A stretch of DNA of 44,703 nt from Aurantimonas marianensis (GTDB taxonomy: Bacteria; Pseudomonadota; Alphaproteobacteria; Rhizobiales; Rhizobiaceae): NCBI RefSeq assembly GCF_024195285.1, contig NZ_JALHBS010000059.1, positions 1 through 44,703 of the forward strand, in the 5' to 3' direction. Positions within the stretch are counted from its first letter, which is position 1; every line of letters begins with the position of its first letter. Below the pieces are notes generated by a model. The model saw only the letters and a list, made by a program, of their open reading frames with translations. It made no database searches and was not told where the DNA came from. Below, one piece after another: positions 17,292-25,703 of this stretch. Made by a program: the position numbers and the translations under genes.

Positions 17292-19510
17292 CAGGCGGCC
17301 TTCCCCCATTCGCCGGCCATCATCAGCCCGAGGCGGCGGGCGTCGATCGCGTCCGTCGCGACCGGATCGGACAGACGTCCCTTAACGATCGCCTGAACTC
17401 GGTCGGCAAGCGCCAGCACCTCGTCGAGATCTACCGATATGAGCAAAACGGCCGTGCCCGCCCGCCGTGCCGCCAGTATCTCCTCATGGACGGCGGCGAT
17501 GGCACCTTCGTCGAGGCCGCGGGTCGGCTGGGCGGCCAGAAGGATTTTCGGCGCCGTCGCCAGATTGCGGCCGAAGATCAGCTTCTGCATGTTGCCGCCC
17601 GACAGAAGCCGCGTCCTTGTGTCGCTGGTTCCGCCGCGAACATCGAAGCGTTCGATGACGCCGGCGCAAAAAGCTTTTGCCGCATCGCGCCGGACGAAAC
17701 CGAAGCGGGAGAAGCGCGGTTGGCGGACACGTTCCAGCACGGCGTTTTCCCACAGCGCGAAATCACCGATCATGCCCTCGCTGTTGCGGTCTTCCGGAAT
17801 GCGGCCAATGCCGAGGGATACCAGCCGCCGCGGGTTCTCCCGTCCGCGGCGGACGCCAAACATCGTCAGCTTGCCCTTGTTGGCGTGGACCAGGCCGGAC
17901 ACGAGATGGGCCAGGGTGGTCTGGCCATTGCCCGAGACGCCGATGATCCCGAGCGTCTCGCCGGCCCGCAGCGTGAAGCCGCAATCGACGAGCCGGCGCA
18001 CGCCGTCGACCCTTACCGCGATCCCCTCGGCGGTCAGCATCACCTCCCCTGGCGCTCCTGCTTCGCGGACAGGCCGGGAGACCCGGCGGCCGACCATCAG
18101 CTCGGCCAGCTCGTTCTTGGAGGTGTCCCTCGCCGCCCGCTCGGCCACCACGCGGCCAGCGCGCAGCACGACGACCCGGTCCGCCGCGGCCAGAACCTCG
18201 TGCAGCTTGTGCGAGATGAAGATCAGCGACAGCCCTTCGGCCGCCATGACACGTAGGATCTCGAACAAGCGCTGCGCCTCGGGCTGGGTCAGCACCGCGG
18301 TCGGCTCGTCGAGGATCAGGATACGGGCGTCGTTATAGAGTGCCTTGAGGATTTCGACGCGCTGCTGCTCGCCGACGGACAGATCGCCGACCCTGGCGTC
18401 GAGATCGACATCGAGGCCGAAGCGTTCCGCCAGAGCGGTCAGCTTGTCACGGGCGGCGCCGGCCCGCGAGCGCCAGCCGAACAGGCTTTCGGTGCCGGTC
18501 ATGACATTTTCAAGCACGGTCAGATTGGGCGCCAGGGTGAAATGCTGATGCACCATGCCGACGCCCGCGTCGATCGCCGCGCGCTTTTCCTCCATCGGGT
18601 CGACCGCGTCTGCCGGCACCATCGATTTTTCAAAGACGATGTCGTTGCCGCCTTCCTTCATCAAGCTGAAGGGGGTGTAGTTCTTGCCGGTCGGATTGCC
18701 GGCCTGCATGTCGGCGATGGCGGCGTCGAGGATCGGCCGGAAATACCACATGGCGTTGGCGAAGACCGTGTCGGGGTAGCGCGGCGTATAGTCGATCAGC
18801 GATCCGATCGCCTTGATGCCGCGCTCCTTCGCCGCGTCCGCGGTACCAATCCGCTCGCCGAACAGGATATCGGCGCCGGCGTCGATCTGCGCCAGGCCCG
18901 CCTCGCGCGCCTTCGGCGGATCGAAGAACGTGCCGATGAAGCCGATGAGATGCTTGGCGTCGGGTCGAACGGCGTCGACCCCGGCCCGGAAACCGTTGAT
19001 CAGCATATTCACCTCGGGGATCGGGATTGCCCCGACCGAGCCGAAGATGCCGCTCTCGCTCATCTTGCCGGCCAGCATCCCGGCGAGATAGGCGGCCTCG
19101 TGGTTCCATGTGCCGAAGGTGCCGAAATTGTCGCCGGCCGGGCCGCCGCTCGACCCCATCAGGAACGCCGTGTCAGGATAGTCGGCCGCCACCTGGCGTG
19201 CCTCGGATTCGACCGCGTAGGACTCGCCGACGATCAGCTTGGCGCCTTGCTCGGCGTATTCGCGCATGGCGCGGGCGTAGTCGGTGCCGCCGACCCCCTC
19301 GGAGAAGACATAGTCGATGGCGCCGTCCCTGGCCGCTTCCTGAAGCGCCTGATGGAGACGCGAATTCCAGGCGTTCTCTACCGGCGAGGCATGCAGGCCG
19401 GCGACTTTCAGCGGCGCCTGCGCGAAGGCGCGCGGTAGAAGCAGTCCAGTGCCGACCGCGGCGCTTGCAAGCAGAAAACCGCGCCGTCCGATCGTCCCGA
19501 TTTTAGTCAT
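17291..19510 (-). CDS. In-frame fusion of BMP-family substrate-binding protein to a truncated tandem ABC ATPase (first Walker A missing)
   Basis: This is a 739-residue reading frame. Residues 1-31 are a signal peptide with RRGFL (Tat- or Sec-like). Residues about 32-310 are a BMP-type binding protein (periplasmic nucleoside/lipoprotein family). At about residues 309-317 (bases 18,560-18,590) it passes into an ABC ATPase exactly at the Q-loop text GVGMVHQHFTLAPNLTVLEN. The first nucleotide-binding domain keeps LSVGEQQ and LILDEPTA but has no Walker A. The second has a Gln-containing Walker A (GVSGNGQTT) and AAQPTRGLD, both usual for this family. Export and ATPase function conflict in one chain, so the product is probably non-functional, or the sequence is misjoined. 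ATG 19510 is chosen for its GGAGGGAGAAGG ribosome-binding site. Confidence 0.85.
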   Translation of the reverse strand: MTKIGTIGRRGFLLASAAVGTGLLLPRAFAQAPLKVAGLHASPVENAWNSRLHQALQEAARDGAIDYVFSEGVGGTDYARAMREYAEQGAKLIVGESYAVESEARQVAADYPDTAFLMGSSGGPAGDNFGTFGTWNHEAAYLAGMLAGKMSESGIFGSVGAIPIPEVNMLINGFRAGVDAVRPDAKHLIGFIGTFFDPPKAREAGLAQIDAGADILFGERIGTADAAKERGIKAIGSLIDYTPRYPDTVFANAMWYFRPILDAAIADMQAGNPTGKNYTPFSLMKEGGNDIVFEKSMVPADAVDPMEEKRAAIDAGVGMVHQHFTLAPNLTVLENVMTGTESLFGWRSRAGAARDKLTALAERFGLDVDLDARVGDLSVGEQQRVEILKALYNDARILILDEPTAVLTQPEAQRLFEILRVMAAEGLSLIFISHKLHEVLAAADRVVVLRAGRVVAERAARDTSKNELAELMVGRRVSRPVREAGAPGEVMLTAEGIAVRVDGVRRLVDCGFTLRAGETLGIIGVSGNGQTTLAHLVSGLVHANKGKLTMFGVRRGRENPRRLVSLGIGRIPEDRNSEGMIGDFALWENAVLERVRQPRFSRFGFVRRDAAKAFCAGVIERFDVRGGTSDTRTRLLSGGNMQKLIFGRNLATAPKILLAAQPTRGLDEGAIAAVHEEILAARRAGTAVLLISVDLDEVLALADRVQAIVKGRLSDPVATDAIDARRLGLMMAGEWGKAA

Positions 19511-19606
19511 GCCTTCTCCCTCCAGCGGTGCCACCATGGCTCATATCGGGGCAATCTGAGGGGCTGCCCAATTCATTGTCAACCGCGATCATCGCGTATC
19601 AAGTGA

Positions 19607-20908
19607 TCAATGGGCGTCGCGTTCGGCTTGCGGCGCATAGGCGGCGGCATCGACAATCGCGTCGCGGCCGTCGAGGAACAATCGGCACACCCGCGGCTCC
19701 GATCGCGCGATGATCCGCCCGCGACGCACGACCGCCAGCCGATGCGCCTTGAGGCGGATGGCCTCGATCGGATCTTGCGCCTGCAACACAACGAAATCGG
19801 CGTTGTCGCCCACAGCGAGGCCGTAACCGTCGAGCCCCATGACCCGAGCGGAGTTGATGGTGACCGCTTCGAAGCAGGCGCGCATGGCCTTGCGCGACGT
19901 CATTTGGCCGACATGGATGGCCATGTGCGCGACTTCGAGCATGTCGCCGGAGCCGAGCGAGTACCAGGGGTCCATTACGCAGTCGTGGCCGAAGGCGACG
20001 TTGATCCCGGCGGCCATCAGTTCCGGCACGCGGGTCATGCCGCGGCGCTTGGGATAGTTGTCATGGCGACCCTGCAGCGTGATGTTGATCAGCGGGTTCG
20101 GAATGACATGCATTCCGGCGTCGAGGATCAAGGGGATCAGCTTCGAGACGTAGTAATTGTCCATCGAATGCATGGAGGTGAGGTGCGAGCCAGTGACTCG
20201 CCCTTGCAGCCCGTGCCGGATGGTTTCGGCCGCCAGGGTCTCGACATGGCGCGACAGCGGGTCATCGGATTCGTCGCAATGCATGTCGACAGGAAGGCCG
20301 CGCTCGGCCGCGATCCGGCAGAGCGCGACGACCGAGGCGGCACCTTCCGCCATCGTCCGCTCGAAATGCGGGATGCCGCCAACGATATCGACGCCCATGT
20401 CGAGGGCGCGGGCGAGCGCGTCGGCAGCGCCGGACGCGCGCAGATAGCCATCCTGCGGAAAGGCAACGAGCTGTAGATCGAGATACGGCCTCACGCGGTC
20501 CTTGACCTCGAGCAGCGCTTCGACGGTGACGAGGCGCGGATCGCTGACGTCGACATGGCTGCGGATGGCGAGCAGGCCTTGCGCGACCGCGAGATCGCAG
20601 TAGCGGAGCGCCCGCTCGACCAGGGCCTCGCGGGTCAGGAGCGGCTTCAACTCGCCCCACAGCGCGATGCCCTCCAGCAGCGTCCCGGACCGGTTCATCC
20701 GGGGCAGCCCGAGCGATAGGGTCGCGTCCATGTGGAAATGCGGATCGACGAAGGGCGGCGAGACTAAGCGATTGGAGGCGTCGATGGTCTCTCTGGCTTC
20801 GGCGCCGATGCCGCGCTCCACAGCCGCGATCCGGCCATCGCGGACTGCGATGTCGATCCCGGTCCGGCCATCGGGCAAATTGGCGTTGGTGACGATGAGG
20901 TCGAACAT
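19607..20908 (-). CDS. Cytosine deaminase-like amidohydrolase (CodA family)
   Basis: This 433-residue amidohydrolase carries all the metal and catalytic residues of E. coli CodA with a constant offset: His57, His59 (DPHFHMD), His210, Glu213 (HCDESDD), His242 and Asp309. Gln152, which contacts the pyrimidine in CodA, is also present. The residue after the metal Asp is Cys310, where E. coli CodA has Asp314, a position known to influence substrate preference. It would hydrolytically deaminate cytosine or a related N-heterocycle in the cytoplasm. It is encoded upstream of the nucleoside-type transporter, suggesting uptake and deamination of one compound. Isocytosine, creatinine-like or other ring amines are possible. 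Confidence 0.85.
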   Translation of the reverse strand: MFDLIVTNANLPDGRTGIDIAVRDGRIAAVERGIGAEARETIDASNRLVSPPFVDPHFHMDATLSLGLPRMNRSGTLLEGIALWGELKPLLTREALVERALRYCDLAVAQGLLAIRSHVDVSDPRLVTVEALLEVKDRVRPYLDLQLVAFPQDGYLRASGAADALARALDMGVDIVGGIPHFERTMAEGAASVVALCRIAAERGLPVDMHCDESDDPLSRHVETLAAETIRHGLQGRVTGSHLTSMHSMDNYYVSKLIPLILDAGMHVIPNPLINITLQGRHDNYPKRRGMTRVPELMAAGINVAFGHDCVMDPWYSLGSGDMLEVAHMAIHVGQMTSRKAMRACFEAVTINSARVMGLDGYGLAVGDNADFVVLQAQDPIEAIRLKAHRLAVVRRGRIIARSEPRVCRLFLDGRDAIVDAAAYAPQAERDAH

Positions 20909-21033
20909 CGAATCGCTCCAGCGCGCGGGGGGTCAGTCCTGGCGACGTCGTCGCGGCATAGGCAGGGCGTCCGGACCGGGACGCCCTCGCGCAGGAATTG
21001 CAGCGACGGCGTCCTCGGCCCGGGAGCAAACAG

Positions 21034-22008
21034 CTAGATCGTCAAGACGGTCGCGCCGGTGGTTTTCCGTGCCTCGAGATCGCGGTGCGCCTGCGCCGCT
21101 TCCGAGACTGGGTAGGTCTGACCGATGGTGATTTTCACCACGCCTGATTCGATGACGTCGAACAGTGCCTTGGCCGAGGCGTCGAGTTCATCGCGATTGG
21201 TGTTGTAGCCGAACAGGCTCGGCCGGGTCGCGTAGAGCGATCCCTTCTGGTTGAGAATGCCGAGGTCGATATCCGGCAGTTTGCCGGAGGACTGGCCGAA
21301 GGCGACCCACAGACCGCGATTCTTCAGGCAATCGAGGCTGCCCGGAAAGGTATCCTTGCCGACCGAATCGTAGACAACGTCGCATTTACGACCGTCGGTG
21401 ATCTCCCGCACCCGCTCGACGAAATCCTCTTCGCGGTAGTTGATCACATGGTCGTAGCCATTCTCGCGGGCGAGCTTGCATTTTTCCGGCGTGCCGGCGG
21501 TGCCGATGACGGTCGCGCCGAGATGCTTGGCCCATTGTCCGGCGATCAGCCCGACCCCGCCGGCTGCGGCATGAAACAGAAGAACGGTCTCAGGCCCCAC
21601 CTTGAAGGTCCGCCGCAGGAGATATTCCGCCGTCATGCCCTTCAGCATGACCGCCGCGGCGGTCTTGAAGTCGATCGAATCGGGCAGCTTCACGGCCTTG
21701 TCCGCCTCGGTGACGAGCCGTTCGGCGTAACTGCCGGTAACGCCGTTATAGGCGACGCGGTCGCCCACCTGGAAGCGGTCGACCCCCTCCCCGACTTCGG
21801 CGACGACCCCCGCGCCCTCCTTGCCGAGAACGAAGGGCATCGTCGGCGACTTGTAGACGCCGGTGCGGAAATAGACGTCGATGAAGTTAAGGCCGGCGGC
21901 CTTCTGATCGACCAGGATCTGGCCGGGACCCGGCCGACCCGGATCGTGATCCTCCCACTTCAGGACCTCCGGGCCACCCACTTCGTGAACGACGATCGCC
22001 TTGCTCAT
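21034..22008 (-). CDS. NADPH:quinone oxidoreductase, zeta-crystallin-like MDR family
   Basis: This 324-residue medium-chain reductase has the quinone oxidoreductase signature: LNFIDVYFRTGVYKSP (about residues 40-55), GKEGAGVVAEVGEGV (62-76) and the nucleotide-binding AAAGGVGLIAGQWAKHLGA (about 147-165). There are no zinc-ligand cysteines of the alcohol dehydrogenase type. It would reduce quinones with one electron, or other enones, using NADPH. ATG 22008 has GGGAG upstream. It is 125 bases upstream of the amidohydrolase and 128 downstream of pcs on the same strand. No functional link to either is obvious. Confidence 0.92.
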   Translation of the reverse strand: MSKAIVVHEVGGPEVLKWEDHDPGRPGPGQILVDQKAAGLNFIDVYFRTGVYKSPTMPFVLGKEGAGVVAEVGEGVDRFQVGDRVAYNGVTGSYAERLVTEADKAVKLPDSIDFKTAAAVMLKGMTAEYLLRRTFKVGPETVLLFHAAAGGVGLIAGQWAKHLGATVIGTAGTPEKCKLARENGYDHVINYREEDFVERVREITDGRKCDVVYDSVGKDTFPGSLDCLKNRGLWVAFGQSSGKLPDIDLGILNQKGSLYATRPSLFGYNTNRDELDASAKALFDVIESGVVKITIGQTYPVSEAAQAHRDLEARKTTGATVLTI

Positions 22009-22136
22009 GCTTCACTCCCGTTATTCTCAGATCACAATGAAATCGGATCGTTCGCTCCGGTGTCATCGTGATCGAATCCACTAAGTCGGCGCGGAATGCG
22101 CGCGGGAAGCCGGTTCCCACTCTTCTTCATTCCGCG

Positions 22137-22862
22137 CTAGTCGTGTGACACGCCCCGCAGCCGGTCGATGATCTGAAGGACGCCGCCGATGGCGAACAGA
22201 TAGAGGCCGGAGGCGACAAGTCCCCATTCGACCCACCAGGGCGAGGCGAAATTCATGAACAGTGCCGCGAGCCCCAACACCGACCAGACGGCGAAAACGC
22301 CGAGATTGACCGGGCGCAACCGCTCGACGCGCACAGGGTGCAGAAACTTGATCGGCAGGAACGTCGCCACGGAGCAGAACGCCACGAAGGCGAAGGCGGT
22401 CCACTCGTTTGGCTGGATGGCGAAAAACGTGAAGATGACCATGTTCCAGGCGACCGGAAATCCGCGAAAGAAATTGTCCTTCGTCTTCATGCGCAGATCG
22501 GCATAGTAGATCGCGCTGGATATGACGATCAGCGCCGCGGCGACGAACGACCATGGCCGGCCGATCATGCCCGAGAGATAGAGCGCGACGGCGGGAATCA
22601 TGACAAAGGTCGCATAGTCGATGATCGAATCGAGGAGATCGCCCGACCAGTTCGGCAGTACGCGCTTGATCTCGATCCGGCGAGCCAGAGGGCCATCGAT
22701 GCCGTCGACGAACAGCGCGAATCCCAACCAGCCGAACATCGCCACCCAGCGCTGTTCGGCCGCCGCAATGACCGACATGAACGCGAGAAACGCCCCGCTG
22801 GCGGTCAAGAGATGCACGCCGAAGGCACGCCACTTATCGAAGGCGCTGACTGCGTCTGTCAT
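22137..22862 (-). CDS. pcs: Phosphatidylcholine synthase
   Basis: This 241-residue membrane CDP-alcohol phosphotransferase has the catalytic pattern DGxDGPLAR-x12-GDxxDxxxD at about residues 54-80, with the longer spacing typical of Pcs, and several transmembrane helices. It condenses CDP-diacylglycerol with choline to make phosphatidylcholine, a one-step route found mainly in Alphaproteobacteria that associate with hosts or soils. The frame is open up to 23018, but the Pcs family start fits ATG 22862, which gives the usual length of about 240 residues. It is divergent from the UbiH-like gene, with about 150 bases between starts for promoters. Confidence 0.9.
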   Translation of the reverse strand: MTDAVSAFDKWRAFGVHLLTASGAFLAFMSVIAAAEQRWVAMFGWLGFALFVDGIDGPLARRIEIKRVLPNWSGDLLDSIIDYATFVMIPAVALYLSGMIGRPWSFVAAALIVISSAIYYADLRMKTKDNFFRGFPVAWNMVIFTFFAIQPNEWTAFAFVAFCSVATFLPIKFLHPVRVERLRPVNLGVFAVWSVLGLAALFMNFASPWWVEWGLVASGLYLFAIGGVLQIIDRLRGVSHD

Positions 22863-23012
22863 GAATCCCCACGCTGCGCCGTTGCATTTTGCCGCCCCTC
22901 GGCAAACCACCATTGCCATCCGCTGTAACCGGCGTATGTCGGGATTCCAAGTGAAACGAGCGACATCGTTCGCAGTTTCGGACCATTTCACTGGACAAGC
23001 CGGCGGGAGATT

Positions 23013-24233
23013 GTGCAATTGGCAACAGAGCGTAGAGAGATCGCCGTCGTTGGAGGCGGATTGGCGGGAACGGCCACCGCGCTGGCTTTTGCCGACCGCG
23101 GCTTCGACACCGTCCTGATCGCGCCGAAATCGACGCCGGATGCGCGCAGCACCGCGCTTCTAGGCGATTCCGTCGCGTTTTTGGCCAACCTCGGCGTCAT
23201 CGATCGGCTCGGCGCCAAAGCGGCCCCTCTGGCAGTGATGCGGCTCATCGACGACACCAGGCACCTGTTTCGTGCGCCGGTCGTGGAGTTTCGCGCCAGC
23301 GAGATCGGCTTGGCTTCGTTCGGTTACAATGTTCTCAATTCCGATCTCCAGGCGGCGCTGAACGCCGGCGTCGCGGAGGCGCAAAGGCTGGAGGTTCGCG
23401 AGACGGCGGCGCGGGGCTTCACGATCGATGGCGACCGCGCCGTGGTGACGCTCCAGGACGGTGGGAGCTATCGCGTCGGTCTGGTCGTTGCGGCGGACGG
23501 ACGGCGCTCGCCGATGCGCGAGGCGGCCGGCATCGGCGTGCGGCAATGGATCTATCCGCAGAGCGCCATCGTCTTCAACTTTCGCCATCGCATCGATCAT
23601 CATTCCGTCTCGACGGAATTCCATACGCGGGCCGGCCCGTTCACGCAGGTGCCGCTGCCCGGCCGGCGTTCATCGCTCGTTTGGGTCGAGGAGCCCAACC
23701 TCGCCGAGCTCTACGTCGATCTAAAGCTGGACCGTCTCGCGCGCACGGTCGAAGACAAGATGCATTCGATCCTCGGCTCGGTTGAAATCGAGGAACCGAT
23801 CCAGCGTTTTCCGCTGTCCGGCGCTTCGGTCGACCGGATGACCGGCGAACGACTCGCTCTCGTCGGGGAAGCCGGCCATGCATTTCCGCCGATCGGTGCA
23901 CAAGGGCTCAATCTCGGCTTGCGCGACTGCGAGGCAATCGTCCGGTTAGCCAGTGAGAGCCGCGGAGATCCGGGTCAGCGGACCACCCTGTCGCGTTACG
24001 AAGCGGCCCGACGCGCGGACGTCCGCTCGCGCACCCTAGGCGTCGATCTTCTCAACCGCTCGCTTCTTGCCGACTTCCTGCCCACGCAGCTCACGCGGAC
24101 CGTGGGACTGGCCGCGATGCGAAGTGTTCCGCTCCTGCGTCAGTTTGCCATGCGCGAAGGTTTGTCGCCCGGCGCGGGCCTGACCGGAGTGCCCCGATCA
24201 ATACGCGAAGGGATCGGCCGGAACGATCCCTGA
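23013..24233 (+). CDS. UbiH/UbiF-family FAD-dependent hydroxylase
   Basis: This 406-residue flavoprotein has GGGLAGTATALAFADRG at residues 14-30, the DG motif AADGRRSPMR and the C-terminal motif ALVGEAGHAFPPIGAQGLNL near residues 285-305. PPIGAQGLNLGLRD is the mark of UbiH/UbiF/Coq6 hydroxylases of ubiquinone synthesis. The usual GDA of the GD motif reads GEA here, which occurs in some alphaproteobacterial members. A GTG start at 23013 is used, with GGGAGA immediately upstream. The gene stands alone, divergent from pcs, and its 3' end overlaps the opposite-strand AEC carrier by 36 bases. Which ring position of the quinone precursor it hydroxylates cannot be told. Confidence 0.87.
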   Translation: MQLATERREIAVVGGGLAGTATALAFADRGFDTVLIAPKSTPDARSTALLGDSVAFLANLGVIDRLGAKAAPLAVMRLIDDTRHLFRAPVVEFRASEIGLASFGYNVLNSDLQAALNAGVAEAQRLEVRETAARGFTIDGDRAVVTLQDGGSYRVGLVVAADGRRSPMREAAGIGVRQWIYPQSAIVFNFRHRIDHHSVSTEFHTRAGPFTQVPLPGRRSSLVWVEEPNLAELYVDLKLDRLARTVEDKMHSILGSVEIEEPIQRFPLSGASVDRMTGERLALVGEAGHAFPPIGAQGLNLGLRDCEAIVRLASESRGDPGQRTTLSRYEAARRADVRSRTLGVDLLNRSLLADFLPTQLTRTVGLAAMRSVPLLRQFAMREGLSPGAGLTGVPRSIREGIGRNDP

Positions 24234-25163
24234 GGAGATCAGGAAGAGTAACAGCGTGACCGAGGCGACGGACACCACCGTCGTGACCAGGACCGAAGCC
24301 GAGGCGCGTTCGACCCACACGCCGTATTGCTGCGCGATGACGAAGACATTGGTGGCCGTCGGCAGGCTGGCGAGCAGGATCGCGCTCTTCACCCAGACCG
24401 GATCGAAGTTACCGAACAGTCCCAGCAGCAGCCACACGGCGAGCGGATGCAGCACGAGTTTGATCGGCACGATATAGCCAAGTTCCACCGGCACCCGTTT
24501 CAATGGCCGCAGCGCCAGCGTCACCCCCATCGCGAACAAAGCGCAGGGCGCCGCCGCGTTGGCGAGAAGCTGGAGGAAGCGGTCCACCGGCTCCGGCGGC
24601 GTGGCCCCGAGGATCGCGGCAGCGACCCCCAGGGCGGTCGCGATGATAAACGGATGCGTGACGATCTTGACCACCACGCCGAGCGCGATTTTCGCCGGCG
24701 ATCCCTTGCGATCGCCGCCCAGCGCCATCATCAGCGGCGCCATGGTGAAATGCAGGGTGTTGTCGAAACAAAAGATCAGTGCCACCGGAACCGCGGCTTC
24801 CGGGCCGATGGCGACAAGCGCCAGTCCCGGCCCCATATAGCCGATATTGCCATAGGCCCCGGCGAGCCCCTGAATCGTGGCGACGGGAATGTCGCCCCGC
24901 GTTCTCGCCAGTGCCACCGCGAAGCCCAGGGCGAAGATGAGGAAGGTCGCCAGTGTCGTCGCAACGATGAAACCGCCGCTGGCGAGCTTTTCGACCGGGG
25001 TTTTCGACAAAAGCTGGAAGAACAGCGCCGGTAGCGCGATATAGATGATGAAGACGTTGAGCCAAGCGAGCCCGTCCACCGGATGACGGACGATCCGGCC
25101 CGTGACGAATCCGAGCGCGATCAGGCCGAAGAACGGCGAGATCAGCCCGACGATCGCGATCAA
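24198..25163 (-). CDS. AEC (auxin efflux carrier) family transporter
   Basis: This 321-residue membrane protein has the AEC/MleP organisation: five hydrophobic segments, a short polar linker near residue 155 (GGDRKGSPAK), then five more. The family-typical segment YGNIGYMGPGLAL is at about residues 103-115, and LASLPTATNVFVIAQQYG near 265-282. Such carriers move organic acids such as malonate or malate, or unknown weak acids, across the inner membrane. The most likely start is TTG 25163, because no ATG or GTG in frame precedes the first helix. It is divergent from hspQ. No nearby gene indicates the substrate. Confidence 0.87.
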   Translation of the reverse strand: MIAIVGLISPFFGLIALGFVTGRIVRHPVDGLAWLNVFIIYIALPALFFQLLSKTPVEKLASGGFIVATTLATFLIFALGFAVALARTRGDIPVATIQGLAGAYGNIGYMGPGLALVAIGPEAAVPVALIFCFDNTLHFTMAPLMMALGGDRKGSPAKIALGVVVKIVTHPFIIATALGVAAAILGATPPEPVDRFLQLLANAAAPCALFAMGVTLALRPLKRVPVELGYIVPIKLVLHPLAVWLLLGLFGNFDPVWVKSAILLASLPTATNVFVIAQQYGVWVERASASVLVTTVVSVASVTLLLFLISSGIVPADPFAY

Positions 25164-25288
25164 CGGGCAGTCCGGGGCATGAGGGGAAGCGTCATCGGCT
25201 TGCGGTTCGTCGGCGGCTGCGACCGACGCGCTTGCGTTGTCGCTTCGAGATTGGCTATTGCCGGTCCCATAAGGGAGTCGTGAATTTG

Positions 25289-25612
25289 ATGCAAACTGCC
25301 CGCTTCTTCATCGGACAAGTCGTCTGCCACCGCATGTATCCGTTCCGCGGTGTCATCTTCGACGTGGATCCGGAATTCGACAACACCGAGGAATGGTATA
25401 ATTCAATCCCCGAAGAAGTGCGGCCTCGCAAGGACCAGCCGTTCTACCATCTCTTCGCCGAGAACGCGGAGAGCGAATATATCGCCTACGTCTCGGAGCA
25501 AAATCTCCTGCCCGACGAGACCGGGATTCCGGTTCGCCACCCCCAGATCGGCGAGATCTTCGACGGCCCCGTCGACGGCGCGTACCGACTGAAAGGCGCC
25601 CACCGAAATTGA
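25289..25612 (+). CDS. hspQ: Heat shock protein HspQ (YccV-like)
   Basis: This 107-residue protein matches the HspQ/hemimethylated-DNA-binding YccV family along its length: FFIGQVVCHRMYPFRGVIFD at residues 5-24, then EEWY, RPRKDQPFYHLF and YVSEQNLLPD. HspQ binds the Lon protease allosterically and affects its substrate choice; in E. coli it was also linked to DnaA stability. ATG 25289 is used, 11 bases after AAGGGAG. A GTG at 25280 is too close to that site, and the frame further upstream has no similarity. A perfect 9-bp hairpin terminator follows 32 bases after the stop. Confidence 0.92.
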   Translation: MQTARFFIGQVVCHRMYPFRGVIFDVDPEFDNTEEWYNSIPEEVRPRKDQPFYHLFAENAESEYIAYVSEQNLLPDETGIPVRHPQIGEIFDGPVDGAYRLKGAHRN

Positions 25613-25644
25613 ACGCAACTCGGTTATGCTGCGGGCGACAAACG

Positions 25645-25666
25645 AACGGCGGCTGAGGCCGCCGTT
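25645..25666 (+). terminator. Hairpin terminator between convergent hspQ and the IalB-like gene
   Basis: A perfect 9-bp stem (AACGGCGGC / GCCGCCGTT) with a TGAG loop lies between the two convergent stops. Only a weak T-rich stretch (GCATTTAT) follows on the plus strand, and an interrupted one on the minus strand. It could serve both genes. Confidence 0.6.
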
Positions 25667-25703
25667 GCATTTATCGAGAATGCCGATCCAAGAGGCGCAT
25701 CGC

